Origin: Cellulomonas sp. C5510
GTDB lineage: Bacteria; Actinomycetota; Actinomycetes; Actinomycetales; Cellulomonadaceae
Length of the DNA: 64,000 bases
Assembly: GCF_019797765.1 (NCBI RefSeq)
Contig: NZ_CP081862.1
Coordinates: forward strand, 1,178,001 to 1,242,000
Reading direction: 5' to 3'
The stretch's first letter is position 1; every line of letters starts with the position of its first letter. Of the stretch, positions 36,164-45,358 are shown piece after piece. The position numbers were made by a program, and so were the translations under genes. The notes under the pieces were generated by a model. The model was given only the letters and a program-made list of their open reading frames with translations, was not told where the DNA came from and did not search any database.

Positions 36164-36453
36164 GGGGTGGCTCCCAGCAGTCGGGTGAGGAACGGGGACA
36201 GGGTGACGAGCAGCACGGCCGCGCCGGAGACCGTCGTCCACAGTGCGCGGGGGGAGACCGTCGACCGTGCCTCCAGGGCACGCAGGCGGGTCTCGTGGTC
36301 GGCGAGGTGGTGGCCGTGGGCCTCGAGCTTGGCTTCGTGCTGGGCCAGGACGACGTCGATCTTCGCCTCGACGCGCGCCACGGCGAGGACGACGGCCGGG
36401 TCCGCCCGGGTATCGACCGGCAGTGCTGCCGGAGCCGACTGCGCACCGCTCAC
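36160..36453 (-). CDS. Small coiled-coil membrane protein of the lysis module
   Basis: A 97-residue protein: an N-terminal hydrophilic part, a helical coiled-coil-like stretch (VLAVARVEAKIDVVLAQHEA and LADHETRLRALEARS) and one C-terminal hydrophobic segment (TVSGAAVLLVTLSPFLTRLL). This layout is common for XhlA- or DUF2746-like lysis accessory proteins encoded beside phage endolysins. The GTG start at 36453 overlaps the endolysin stop, and its stop overlaps the next ATG, so the three lysis genes are translationally coupled. Confidence 0.65.
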   Translation of the reverse strand: MSGAQSAPAALPVDTRADPAVVLAVARVEAKIDVVLAQHEAKLEAHGHHLADHETRLRALEARSTVSPRALWTTVSGAAVLLVTLSPFLTRLLGATP

Positions 36454-37373
36454 GGCGTGATGGGTGCCGTCCACGCGGCGGCCCACGTCACCGGTCCGAT
36501 CAGCGCGTCGACGGTCAGGCCCTTCTCCGCCTGGAACGCCCGGGTCGTCGCGGCGGTCTGCGCGCCGTACAGCCCGTCGGGGTCGATCGCCCAGCCGCGG
36601 TCCCGCATCCGGGCCTGCCACGTGCGCAGGTGCTCCCGGTGGTCGAAGAAGCCGGAGTGCTGCCACACCGGGCCCGACCGCGGGCCGAAGCAGTGGCCCG
36701 CCGGCAGCGGGTAGGGCGGAGCCGGGACGCCCGGGGCCACCGGCGCGGGTGCGGGTGCGGGTGCGCTGGTCGTCGACTGTGTGCGCAGGAGCTCCCGGGC
36801 GCGATCGAGCACCGCTCCGATCTGCTGGATCTTCGCATCGCCCGGGCAGACCTTCCCGCGGACGGTGGAGTAGCGCATGCCGCCACCACGCTGCGTGCGC
36901 CCCGCCAGGACCGAGGGCAACGCGGGAAACGCCCCGTCGACTCCCAGCCGGTGCCAGGACAAGCCGCGGGACGCCTCGCCGAGCGCTGAGGACGTCGCCA
37001 TCCGCAGCGCGATGCCGTGCGTCGTCACCGTCCAGGCGTAGAGCCGGGCGATCGACTCGACCTGTGCTGCCGTCCACGGCTCCGAGTTCGCCACGGCGGC
37101 CGGGTGCCCGCCCTCGGTCTCGACGGAGATCGTCGCGTCGTTGCCGTCCAGGTCGGCCTCGGCCCGCAGTCCGGTGTCGACGAACTGCTCGACCGCCCCG
37201 GACTTCGCGACGTAGAAGTGGGACGACGCGGCACCCGGGCGGTCGAACACCCCGAACGGCGAGCCGATGCCCGCCGTCACGTGCAGGTTGACGCGGTTGT
37301 AGGCCGCCATGCGCGCGCCGGACAGGCGCGACGTCGGCAGCGGGCGCCAGGTGGCGCCGGGGTAGCGGGCCAT
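36450..37373 (-). CDS. Endolysin: N-acetylmuramoyl-L-alanine amidase with peptidoglycan-binding domain
   Basis: A 307-residue lysin. Residues 1 to about 190 are an Amidase_2/PGRP-like domain with zinc ligands H31 (NLHVTAG), H141 (SWHRLG) and C176 (KVCPGDAK), as in T7 lysozyme. After a Pro/Ala linker (about 201-225) comes a PG_binding_1 domain (about 240-307: GLYGAQTAATTRAFQAEKGL). It cuts the peptide stem from glycan and would release tail particles by lysis. No signal peptide, consistent with holin-dependent export. Overlaps the following membrane gene. Confidence 0.92.
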   Translation of the reverse strand: MARYPGATWRPLPTSRLSGARMAAYNRVNLHVTAGIGSPFGVFDRPGAASSHFYVAKSGAVEQFVDTGLRAEADLDGNDATISVETEGGHPAAVANSEPWTAAQVESIARLYAWTVTTHGIALRMATSSALGEASRGLSWHRLGVDGAFPALPSVLAGRTQRGGGMRYSTVRGKVCPGDAKIQQIGAVLDRARELLRTQSTTSAPAPAPAPVAPGVPAPPYPLPAGHCFGPRSGPVWQHSGFFDHREHLRTWQARMRDRGWAIDPDGLYGAQTAATTRAFQAEKGLTVDALIGPVTWAAAWTAPITP

Positions 37374-37421
37374 GGAGGGCCCTCCTTCCGGTGGTTCGGA
37401 GTGCGGCCGCCGCGTCGGTGG

Positions 37422-38483
37422 TCACAGGCGCCAGGAGCCGTCCGGGTGGCGCTTCCACGCCTTCGCCTGGACCCAGGCGGTCGAGGTGCGGACCCAGACC
37501 CGGGCCAGACGCCACGCGCCGTCGACCCGGACCTTCGCGCTCGAGAGCGTCTCGACCCGCGCGACCGGGGACCACGCGCCCACCCCGACGGCGTTGCGCG
37601 CCCTCACCCGGGCGTAGTGGAGCGTGGCGGGCGCCAGTCCGGTCGCGGTGGCGGACAGGGCGGTGGTGGAGACGGTGCTCGCGGTGCTGAACGCCGCGGA
37701 GGTGCTCACCTGGAGGTCGTACGTGGTGATCGCGGAACCGCCGTTGACGGGTGCGGTCCAGGAGAACCCGAGCGAGTCCGGCGCCACCGCTGTCGATCGC
37801 GGTGCCGCCGTAGGGGCGTCCGGTGCGGTCGCCGCGGTGGTGAAGTCCCGTGCGGCCGACCAGGGCCCCCATCCGACCGCGTTGTGGGCTCCGGCGAAGT
37901 ACGAGTACCGGGTGGCGCGCGCGAGCCCGCCGACCGTGACCGTGCCGCCGGTCTGCTGGTCGAACACGATGGCGCCGTCAGCCGTCCGCTGCACACGGAC
38001 CCGGTACGCGTCGACGCCGGCGCCGCGGCCGTCGGCCGCGCGCACGACCACCCGCGCGGACGAGGAGGTGACGGAGTCGGCGCTGGTGCCCGGCGCTGTC
38101 GGCACGTTCGCGGGCCGGGCCGGCAGCGTCCACCCGATCGCGTGCGACGGGTTCGGCCCGAGCGCGGACCCGGAGACCGAGCCCTGGAACGTGTAGCTCG
38201 GCCCGCCGCCGTAGGACAGGCCCTGGCTGGCGATGGTCACGGTGCCGACGACCTGCGCCGTCGTGGCGCCGCTCGGAGAGCTCAGGTGGTAGTTCCACGT
38301 CGACCACGCCCCGCCGTTGACGTAGGCCGTGAGCGTCTGGTTGTCGGCCGCGCCCCACGCGATCGTCCGCACCCAGAAGTCCACGTAGACGTTGATCGCT
38401 GTGGTGTTCGTGTCGTACGCGTCGTAGCGGACGTCGATGCCCACCTGCATGTGGCCGGTGGTGCCGCCCCACTGGATCGGCAT
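37422..38483 (-). CDS. Tail fibre-like protein with two fibronectin type III domains
   Basis: A 353-residue protein. Residues 1-120 form a beta-rich module of unknown type (MPIQWGGTTGHMQVGIDVRY). Residues about 123-217 and 220-313 are two FN3 domains (ARATRYSYFAGAHNAVGWGP and PATLHYARVRARNAVGVGAW are the matching F-G strand regions). The last 40 residues contain repeated VRVDGAWRLARVWVR / VQAKAWKRHPDGSWRL motifs. FN3 domains are common on actinophage tail tips and help surface adhesion. It begins one base before the upstream gene ends in spacing, so it belongs to the tail operon. Confidence 0.75.
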   Translation of the reverse strand: MPIQWGGTTGHMQVGIDVRYDAYDTNTTAINVYVDFWVRTIAWGAADNQTLTAYVNGGAWSTWNYHLSSPSGATTAQVVGTVTIASQGLSYGGGPSYTFQGSVSGSALGPNPSHAIGWTLPARPANVPTAPGTSADSVTSSSARVVVRAADGRGAGVDAYRVRVQRTADGAIVFDQQTGGTVTVGGLARATRYSYFAGAHNAVGWGPWSAARDFTTAATAPDAPTAAPRSTAVAPDSLGFSWTAPVNGGSAITTYDLQVSTSAAFSTASTVSTTALSATATGLAPATLHYARVRARNAVGVGAWSPVARVETLSSAKVRVDGAWRLARVWVRTSTAWVQAKAWKRHPDGSWRL

Positions 38484-38484
38484 C

Positions 38485-39210
38485 TCAGTACTCCAGCCAG
38501 ATGTCCCCGGGTGCGCCGGTTCCGGCGGTGGGGGCGTCGTCGCTCACGGTGATCGTGCGGCCGTCGAGCGTCGAGGTGGTCGGCTTGCCCGTGAGGGTGG
38601 CCCAGGTGGGGGGCGGGGGGATCAGCGGTCGCCACGCGGCGCCGTCCCAGTACTCGTAGGCGTTCAGCGTCAGGTTGAAGCCGAGCGAGCGCCCCTTCAC
38701 CGGGGGGACGGGATTGCGGGTCGAGCCGGGCCGGGTCGCGGTGGACCACACGTTCCCGAGGTACACCCGCTCGTCCGTGACGTCGGACGCCGAGGTCGTC
38801 GTCTGACCCGCTGCGACCGCGACACTGGCGAGAGCGAGGTCGAAGACGCCGGTGTCGGTGACCGTGAGCGCCGGGGCCGCACCGGACCCGGGGGTGCCCG
38901 GGACCACCTCGAGGGTCGCGGCGTCGGCCGTCGGGTCGAAGCGCGCCACGACCCGGTCGATCCGCGCCAGCGAGGCGTGCGCGGGCTCGAGCGCCAGCGA
39001 CTCCGTTCCGGTGACGGAGAGCATGTAGCCCCGGGCGAAGGCGCGCCCGGGCGCGACGGTCACGGCGAGGCCGGTGCTCCCGGCCGTGACTCGCAGAGTG
39101 GTGTCGCCGGGTGCGCCGGCGACACCCGGGTCGAGGAACTCGCGGACGAGGTACGAGTACTGGGTCTCGGAGGTGTCCGCGTTCTCGAAGGGCCAGGAGG
39201 TCTGGGTCAT
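38485..39210 (-). CDS. Minor tail/baseplate-associated protein
   Basis: A 241-residue protein. The N-terminal half has a pattern seen in actinophage minor tail proteins: an opening SWPFENADTSETQYSYLVRE, then VAPGRAFARGYMLSVTGTES and an ARIDRVVARFD segment. The C-terminal half has a YEYWDGAAWRPLIPPPPTWA-type linker and ends with GAPGDIWLEY. The central region is beta-rich. It is probably a structural linker between the tail tip and receptor-binding proteins. Unlike the FN3 gene it has no recognised domain repeat. Separated from the 59-residue gene upstream by 37 bases. Confidence 0.7.
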   Translation of the reverse strand: MTQTSWPFENADTSETQYSYLVREFLDPGVAGAPGDTTLRVTAGSTGLAVTVAPGRAFARGYMLSVTGTESLALEPAHASLARIDRVVARFDPTADAATLEVVPGTPGSGAAPALTVTDTGVFDLALASVAVAAGQTTTSASDVTDERVYLGNVWSTATRPGSTRNPVPPVKGRSLGFNLTLNAYEYWDGAAWRPLIPPPPTWATLTGKPTTSTLDGRTITVSDDAPTAGTGAPGDIWLEY

Positions 39211-39247
39211 CGGGGTCTCCCGTCAGGAGGTCGTCGGTGCGGGTCGG

Positions 39248-39427
39248 TCAGTCGGTGGTCGGTGCGGGGTCGGGTGCCGTCACGGCGAGGCGCAGCACGT
39301 GGTCGTGCTCCGACACGAACGAGACCGGGTCGGGGTGGTCCGGTGCGGGGGCCTCGGCGCAGACGAGCACGAGCTCGCCCGTGCTCTCGTCGAGCGCGTA
39401 CGACCGGGGAGAGGCGAGGTGGATCAT
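39248..39427 (-). CDS. Small hypothetical tail-operon protein
   Basis: A 59-residue acidic protein (MIHLASPRSYALDESTGELV at the start; Pro/Asp-rich end). It starts at ATG 39427, 16 bases after the tail-tip gene stop, with AGGGA about 8 bases upstream, and it fits the tight minus-strand operon spacing. No homologue recognised. Small genes of this kind are common between actinophage tail fibre genes. Confidence 0.5.
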   Translation of the reverse strand: MIHLASPRSYALDESTGELVLVCAEAPAPDHPDPVSFVSEHDHVLRLAVTAPDPAPTTD

Positions 39428-39443
39428 GGGAGTTCCCTGCGGG

Positions 39444-41921
39444 TCACTGGTCCGCGACGTAGCAGAGCCCGTCGAGGGAGAACCAGGTGGTGGATCCGGC
39501 CAGGTGCTGGATCGCGCCGGTCTGAAGCACGTCGAGACGCGCGGTGGCGTTGTTGGCGACCGTGCCGACCAGCAGGCGCTCGGAGGACTGGAAGCCGGGC
39601 GGCAGCCGGGAGATCGTCGCGGTCGCGGTCCCGCCAGTGACGAGCCCCCGCAGGTGCACGACGCCGTCGGGGGTGCGGGTGTAGGCCGCGGGGGAGAACG
39701 ACTGCGCGTTGTAGTCCGTCCAGCCGTTCTCCAGCGGCAGCGGCGTCCACGTGAGCGGCGACCCGACGTCGACGAACGGTGCGCCGTCGAGCGACACGAA
39801 CGTCGAACCCGCCGCCCCGGTCCCCACCGTGGTCGCGCCGGAGGCGAGCTTGTACACGTGCGCGTGACCGTTGTTCGCGGTCGTGCGACGGTGCTGCGTG
39901 TGAGCGGGGCGTTGGCCCGGAGGTGACCAGAGCATCGCGACCCCGGTGCCCGGGACCGCGTCACGGGTCGCGAGACCGCGCTCCCACACCACGCCGTACG
40001 GATCCCGGTAGCTGGAGACGCGGGCCCAGCCGCCGCCGCTGACGTCGACGAAGTGCTGGAACCCGTTCGTGAGCGTTGCGGTCGTCCACTCGCGCTCCGG
40101 GAGGGCATCTGCCGCCCAGAACACGACGTTCTCCAGGCTGGTCCACCCGCCTGCGACGTGCCGGGCCGCGACGGAGCCGTCGGGGCGGACGTCGACCGCG
40201 CCCGAGGTGCCGCCGTTCTCGCTGATCTGCGAGGCGAACATCAGCAGCGTCGACGGCCGGAAGCCCGCAGGGAGCCGGGCGATGACGCCGCCAGCGGAGG
40301 GGGACTGGACGGCGTTCTTGATCAGCCCCCGGAGCTTCACGAGGCCGAGCGAGGTTCGCGTGAAGGCAGGCGACGCGTAGGTGGACGAGTAGGCTGTCCA
40401 GCCGTTCTCCAGCGCCATCGGGTGCCAACGCGGCGGCAGCCCCGGCGTCTCGCGGACCGGGCTCACCACCCACGCCCCCGACCGGGTGTTGCGGATGCCG
40501 AGCACCTTCTCCCCGGCGGTCGGGTGCCAGTCGTGCCCGAGCTGCGCGTACGGTCCGGACAGCGTCGTCGAGTCGTCCCACAGCACGCGGGGAGCGCCCT
40601 GCGTGTAGTACTGCTCCACGACGCCGGTGCGGGTGAGGTACGGGAGCGTCGGGAGCTGGACCGCCGTGCCCGCCTGCACCTGCTGGAACGTGACCACCTC
40701 GTCGCCGACCGAGAAGACGCCCGACTCGGCGGTCCGCTCCAGGGAGGACACCCGCGCTCGGGTGTCCTCGACCCGCCGGTCGAGCGCGCTCCGTGGGTCG
40801 AACCCCTCGACGTCGCCGATGGTCGCGCCGACCGTCACGCCCGACGCGTCCGCGATCACGGTCGCGGCGGTGACGCGCGAGACCGTCTCCTGCCCCTCGA
40901 CCACCACCGCGACCTGGTCGCCGACACCCCAGTCGGTGGTGAACCGCATGGTCAGGTCGTCGCTGGCGACGGCACGGACGGCGACGGAGATCGTGCCCTC
41001 CTCGCCGAGGACCTGCGCACCGGCCTGCTCGAGCTCCGTGTCGTCCTCGGCCCCGCGCTGGTCGAGGAACCGCTCCACACGGCCCCACGGGCCGAAGGCG
41101 TCCTCCGCCTCGGTGGACTCGGCCGTCCAGGCCTCGACGATCGTGCGGTCGCTGCCCTCGCCGGGGCCGGCGACGATGGCGCGGGTCAGCGCCGGAGGGC
41201 TCGTCGCGACCTTCTGCGCGGACAGCGTGCCGTTGACCAGGTCGAAGCGCACGGTCGCCCGGCGGTCGACGACGTCGAGCACCTCGAACCGGAGCGTGTC
41301 CCCGACCTGCACGACGCGGAACCGCAGGCTCGCGACCGACGCGATCTCGCGCAGCAGGTCGCCGAGCACGTCGAAGCGCGCGCTCTTGGTGACGGGCCCA
41401 CCACGGTGCTCGGACGCCGCGACCTCGAACGCGGGCACCCTCCGGGAGTGCTCCGCACCGGCGCCGAGATTGGCCGAGACGAAGTCGAGCATCACCGACT
41501 CCGCGTCGCCCGTCCGGACGGCGTACGCGTCGGAGAAGCCGAGCCGGACGGAGCCGGCCCCCTCGCCCCGCTCCGGCGTGCGGCCGTCGGAGGGCGGGTA
41601 CGCGAGCCGGGACCACAGCAGCGACTCGTCCGTGACGCCCTCCACCGTGGCGATGCCGGTGGGGTCCGCCAGGTCGGCCTCGATCGTCGGGGTCCGGGCC
41701 GGCCCCGACAGCAGCACGCCGTCGGGGCCGGAGACGACGATGCCGGCACCGGGCACGCGCAGGTGCGCGACGGCCGGGTGCTCCGCGGGGAGGCGGAGCC
41801 GCCACTCACCGACCGCGGAGTCGCGGACGGTGAACGACAGGTCGAGGGACTGGGGCGAGATCTGGGCGATGCGGCGCAGGTCGCGGTCGCGGACCTCGAC
41901 GAGCAGATCGGACACCTGCAC
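39444..41921 (-). CDS. Tail-tip/receptor-binding minor tail protein (Gp37-like)
   Basis: An 825-residue protein. Residues 1 to about 400 resemble siphophage tail-associated (Gp37/ReqiPepy6-like) proteins, which follow the distal tail protein: VRDSAVGEWRLRLPAEHPAV, LLWSRLAYPPSDGR, FDVLGDLLREIASVASLRFR. Residues 400-500 contain a coiled/linker zone. From about 500 the protein holds two related modules, 502-605 and 728-823, each beginning LENGWT-Y and followed by an FTRT/YTRT-(S/P)-G-V(K/H)LRGL motif. They are probably cell-wall-binding beta domains. The GTG start at 41921 follows AGGAG. Confidence 0.82.
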   Translation of the reverse strand: MQVSDLLVEVRDRDLRRIAQISPQSLDLSFTVRDSAVGEWRLRLPAEHPAVAHLRVPGAGIVVSGPDGVLLSGPARTPTIEADLADPTGIATVEGVTDESLLWSRLAYPPSDGRTPERGEGAGSVRLGFSDAYAVRTGDAESVMLDFVSANLGAGAEHSRRVPAFEVAASEHRGGPVTKSARFDVLGDLLREIASVASLRFRVVQVGDTLRFEVLDVVDRRATVRFDLVNGTLSAQKVATSPPALTRAIVAGPGEGSDRTIVEAWTAESTEAEDAFGPWGRVERFLDQRGAEDDTELEQAGAQVLGEEGTISVAVRAVASDDLTMRFTTDWGVGDQVAVVVEGQETVSRVTAATVIADASGVTVGATIGDVEGFDPRSALDRRVEDTRARVSSLERTAESGVFSVGDEVVTFQQVQAGTAVQLPTLPYLTRTGVVEQYYTQGAPRVLWDDSTTLSGPYAQLGHDWHPTAGEKVLGIRNTRSGAWVVSPVRETPGLPPRWHPMALENGWTAYSSTYASPAFTRTSLGLVKLRGLIKNAVQSPSAGGVIARLPAGFRPSTLLMFASQISENGGTSGAVDVRPDGSVAARHVAGGWTSLENVVFWAADALPEREWTTATLTNGFQHFVDVSGGGWARVSSYRDPYGVVWERGLATRDAVPGTGVAMLWSPPGQRPAHTQHRRTTANNGHAHVYKLASGATTVGTGAAGSTFVSLDGAPFVDVGSPLTWTPLPLENGWTDYNAQSFSPAAYTRTPDGVVHLRGLVTGGTATATISRLPPGFQSSERLLVGTVANNATARLDVLQTGAIQHLAGSTTWFSLDGLCYVADQ

Positions 41922-41933
41922 GAGGGGCTCCTC

Positions 41934-43457
41934 TCAGAGCATGAACCAGCGCCGGGGCTTCCAGGCGACGGAGACGGAGGTGCGTCCGACGACCGCGGTG
42001 GCGCGCTCGACGGACGGAGAGCTGTCGGGGGTGCCGGCCCAGGCGTAGACCCGGCCGGACGAGGCGGCGGTTGCGCCGTCGAAGTACGGCACCGGCAGCG
42101 CCGTCGGCGCGCCGGGACCGAGCAGGAGTGCGGGCTGTCCGAGCGTCACCGCGTCCCCGGGGGCGGGTGCCGAGTCCGCGGGGCCCAGGACGGCGACTTC
42201 CACGGCGAGGTGCGTCGCGTCGTCCGACCGGTGGGTGCCGACGCCCTCGAGCACCGCGTGAGCGCCTGCGGGCAGCGCCACGCGCACGTCGACCGCCGGT
42301 GTCCCGGGCGCCGAGGAGGCGGGCGACCCGTCGGGCAGGGTGGCCGTCGTGCGCAGCCGGACGACCAGGTCGCCCTCGCCGGGGTTCGCGACGGCGACAC
42401 GGACGGCCACCTGGTCGCCGTCGGAGACCTCCCAGCGCTCGTCGGGCGCGTCCGGCGCCCGGCGGAGGCGGGCGGTGGCACCCGTCCCGGCGGTGGCAGT
42501 CATGCGCACGACCCCGTCGCCGAGGTCGAGCTCGGCACCTGCGCCGGCGACCCACGACGACAGCGAGCGGGCCCGAGGGTCCGGGACCAGGTTCGTCCGC
42601 AGCGGGGGGTCGACCGGGACCACCCGGCCCACGCTCGATCCCGCCACGTCGACGTGCGCGGTCTGGACCCCGGGCGGGATCGCCCAGAAGCGGGGCGCCG
42701 CACCCAGCTCGGCATAGCAGTTGGTCCCGCTGTCGTCGACGACGGTGCCCGCCAGGTGGTCGAACACACGGCGCTCACCCTCCTCGAGCGTCCCGGACCA
42801 GAGGAGCCGCTCACCCGTCGGCGAGGTGAGCTCGAACTGCGTCGCCGGCCCGGTCAGCGTCACCACCGGGTAGGCGGGCGCGTCGCCCGGGTTCTCGATC
42901 ACCGCGTCCCCGATCACCTGCCCCGAGGCGAGCCGCAGCGCGGACAGGGATGCCCCGGGGCGCAGGAGGCCCCGGCCGGCACCTGCAGACTCGATGGTGT
43001 GCGAGGCGGCGTTCTCGCGTGTCCAGTAGGGATCCGCGGAACGCAGCCCGAGGTCGACGGCGTAGTGCGACACCCCGTCGGTGACCGGAGCACCGGAGCC
43101 CGTGCGGACCACGTCGGCGGTCCACGCCGTGCCGTCCGGCTCGGTGTAGGTCAGGCGCGCCGGCGCGTGCACGGGGGACAGGACGGTCGCGAGGGCAGAG
43201 ACCCGCTCGCGGAGCAGGTTCCGGCCGGTCGCGGTGATGAGGACCGGCAGCGTGATGTCCCGGGGCTGGACGCGCGCGCCCCGGTACGTGGAGCCGTCGC
43301 CGGCACCGTCGAAGAACCGCGGCGAGACGGGCGGCAGGCCCAGCCCGTCGAGCCCGTCGTCGAGCACCGCCGTGCCCCCGGACGGGTGGCGGTCGAGGTG
43401 GTCGCTCAGGTCGACCACGACGCCACCGCCGCTGAGCGTGAGACGTGAGGTGTTCAC
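41934..43457 (-). CDS. Distal tail (Dit-like) protein
   Basis: A 507-residue phage tail protein of the Dit/PF05709 type. The N-terminal 150 residues show the usual pattern: RLTLSGGGVVVDLSDH, VSPRFFDGAGDGSTYRG, RDITLPVLITATGRNLLRER, then TVLSPVHAPARLTYTEPDG and HYAVDLGLRSADPYWTRE. Residues about 240-507 add beta-sandwich carbohydrate-binding-like domains. It would join the tail tube to the tip. The GTG start at 43457 overlaps the tape measure stop (GTGA). Confidence 0.83.
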   Translation of the reverse strand: MNTSRLTLSGGGVVVDLSDHLDRHPSGGTAVLDDGLDGLGLPPVSPRFFDGAGDGSTYRGARVQPRDITLPVLITATGRNLLRERVSALATVLSPVHAPARLTYTEPDGTAWTADVVRTGSGAPVTDGVSHYAVDLGLRSADPYWTRENAASHTIESAGAGRGLLRPGASLSALRLASGQVIGDAVIENPGDAPAYPVVTLTGPATQFELTSPTGERLLWSGTLEEGERRVFDHLAGTVVDDSGTNCYAELGAAPRFWAIPPGVQTAHVDVAGSSVGRVVPVDPPLRTNLVPDPRARSLSSWVAGAGAELDLGDGVVRMTATAGTGATARLRRAPDAPDERWEVSDGDQVAVRVAVANPGEGDLVVRLRTTATLPDGSPASSAPGTPAVDVRVALPAGAHAVLEGVGTHRSDDATHLAVEVAVLGPADSAPAPGDAVTLGQPALLLGPGAPTALPVPYFDGATAASSGRVYAWAGTPDSSPSVERATAVVGRTSVSVAWKPRRWFML

Positions 43458-45343
43458 CAGGAAGCCCTTCCGAGGGTCAGAGGAGTGACGGCGCCGTCCT
43501 GCACCCGGCCGGCCTCGACCTGCATCCGGCCGATGAGGTCGCCGTCCTGGTCCACGAGGACGAGGTACTGCGGTGAGGAGGCAGCCGGCGTGGCGAGCCC
43601 GCCGCCGGCGACGGCGGGAGAGCCGAACAGCAGGCTCCGCGGCGTCGACGGCACGAGGGAGTCGGCGGCGCGCTGCACCCGCCGCCCGCCGTCCGCGATA
43701 CCGAGCGCCATGCCGGCCGCCGTGAAGGCGCCGAGTTCCATGAACACGCGCGAGGGGGAGTGGATGCCCAGCGCGTCCTTGACGAATGACGGGAGCTTGT
43801 CCGTCACCGTGCGCCGGATCGAGTCGAGCAGCTGCGACCCCATCGAGACGATGCCGCTGATGAGCCCGCCGATGACGTCCTTGCCCACCTGGAGCAGGTC
43901 GATCTTGGTGAACTCCCCGATCAGCGTCTCGATCAGGTCCCACGCCCCGGCGATCACGTCGGGCACGGTCGAGGCGAGCCCCGTGATGAGCGAGCCGAGG
44001 GCCTGGACGAAAGCCACCATGAGCTCGGGGCCCATGTCCACGAGAGCACCCACGAGCAGCGGGAGCATGCCGACCAGCGCCGTCAGGATCGTCGGGAGGC
44101 TCTGCGCGATCGCCATCACCAGCGCGACGAGCGCCTGCATCATGCCGTCGAGGAGCTGCGGCAGGAACGTGATGATCGTCTGCACGAGCACCGGCGCCAT
44201 CTCGGCGAGCGCCGTGATGACCGACGGGAGCGCGGACGCCACCGCCATCACCAGACCCATCAGCGCCTGGAGACCGGCGTCGAGCAGCGCCGGCAGCATC
44301 ATGACGATCGTCTCGATGATGACCGGCAGCGCCGCGGCCAGCGCCTCGATCAGCAGCGGCAGGGCTACCCCGAGCGACTGCACGAGGGATGTGAACAGGG
44401 TCAGTCCGGCCTCGATGAGCAGGGGCAGGTTCTCGATCAGCACCAGCGCGATGCCGGCGACGAGGGTCGTGATGCCCTCGACGAGCAGCGGGAGAAGCGG
44501 CACGAGCGCGGTGAGCAGGCCGCTGAACAGCGTGGACGCGGCCTCCACCAGCATCGGCGCCGCGGTGACGATCGCCGACACGAGCACGGGCAGGAGCGTG
44601 GTGACGGTCGCCAGCAGCGCCGGGACGAGCTGGCCGGTGATGACCGGCAGCGCGGTCTGGATCAGGGTGACGACCTGCTTCAAGGCGGTCTGGATCGTCG
44701 CGGCGAGCCCGGGGAGCTGGGCCAGCAGCGAGTCCGTGAGCGCGGTGATCGCGCCCTCGACCGAACCGGTCTCGGAGTACGCCTGCGTGAAGGCGCCCAT
44801 CGCCGTCTGCCCGAAGACCCGGAAGGCGTCCGTGACGGAGGTGAGCGGGGTGAGGATCTGCTGGAAGGCGGCGACCCCGTCGGGGCCGGCGATCGAGGCG
44901 AAGTCGATCGAGGCGATCGCGCTGCCGAGGCTCTTGGCGGCGCTCATGCCCAGGCCGGCGACGCTCTTGACGGCGCTCATGCCCAGCCCGGCGATCTTCG
45001 AGACCAGGGCGGGGCCCAGGCCGATCATCGACTTCACCATGCCGGCCGCTGCCGACACGCCCATGTCGGCGAGCTCGTCCACGAGGTTCGGGCCCAGGCC
45101 GGACACCGCCTTCGACACCGCGGCCGACAACGAGTCCCCGGTCTTCGTGCCGGCGTCTGCGCCCGCTTTCGCGAGGGGGGACAAGGCGTCGCCGGCGGTC
45201 GCGGACATCGACGCGCCGAGGGCGCTGCCGGCGGCCCTTCCCGCGGAGCCCGCGAGGGACTCCAGCGCGGGCAGCAGAGACTGCGTGAGTTGCTTCAGGC
45301 TCGGGACGAGCACGAGCGTGATGGTCCCGGCGGACTCGGGCAC
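43454..45343 (-). CDS. Tail tape measure protein
   Basis: A 629-residue, very hydrophobic, helical, repetitive protein that sets tail length. Repeats of about 40 residues with the theme LLP-L-V-(A/G)-(I/L)-T-L run from about 240 to 470. The C-terminal part contains KDALGIHSPSRVFMELGAFT, a conserved tape-measure motif (GIHSPSRVF). I choose the GTG at 45343 because GGAGG lies 5 bases upstream of it; a TTG at 45355 in the same frame has no such site. Its length predicts a tail near 95 nm at about 0.15 nm per residue. Confidence 0.9.
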   Translation of the reverse strand: MPESAGTITLVLVPSLKQLTQSLLPALESLAGSAGRAAGSALGASMSATAGDALSPLAKAGADAGTKTGDSLSAAVSKAVSGLGPNLVDELADMGVSAAAGMVKSMIGLGPALVSKIAGLGMSAVKSVAGLGMSAAKSLGSAIASIDFASIAGPDGVAAFQQILTPLTSVTDAFRVFGQTAMGAFTQAYSETGSVEGAITALTDSLLAQLPGLAATIQTALKQVVTLIQTALPVITGQLVPALLATVTTLLPVLVSAIVTAAPMLVEAASTLFSGLLTALVPLLPLLVEGITTLVAGIALVLIENLPLLIEAGLTLFTSLVQSLGVALPLLIEALAAALPVIIETIVMMLPALLDAGLQALMGLVMAVASALPSVITALAEMAPVLVQTIITFLPQLLDGMMQALVALVMAIAQSLPTILTALVGMLPLLVGALVDMGPELMVAFVQALGSLITGLASTVPDVIAGAWDLIETLIGEFTKIDLLQVGKDVIGGLISGIVSMGSQLLDSIRRTVTDKLPSFVKDALGIHSPSRVFMELGAFTAAGMALGIADGGRRVQRAADSLVPSTPRSLLFGSPAVAGGGLATPAASSPQYLVLVDQDGDLIGRMQVEAGRVQDGAVTPLTLGRASW

Positions 45344-45358
45344 GGGGGCCTCCAATGG

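Noticed and set aside
39961..43448. Large open frames on both strands across the tail-tip and Dit genes
   Set aside because: They are Arg/Gly/Asp-rich shadows. The chosen minus-strand frames show phage tail motifs and operon-like overlaps with ribosome sites.
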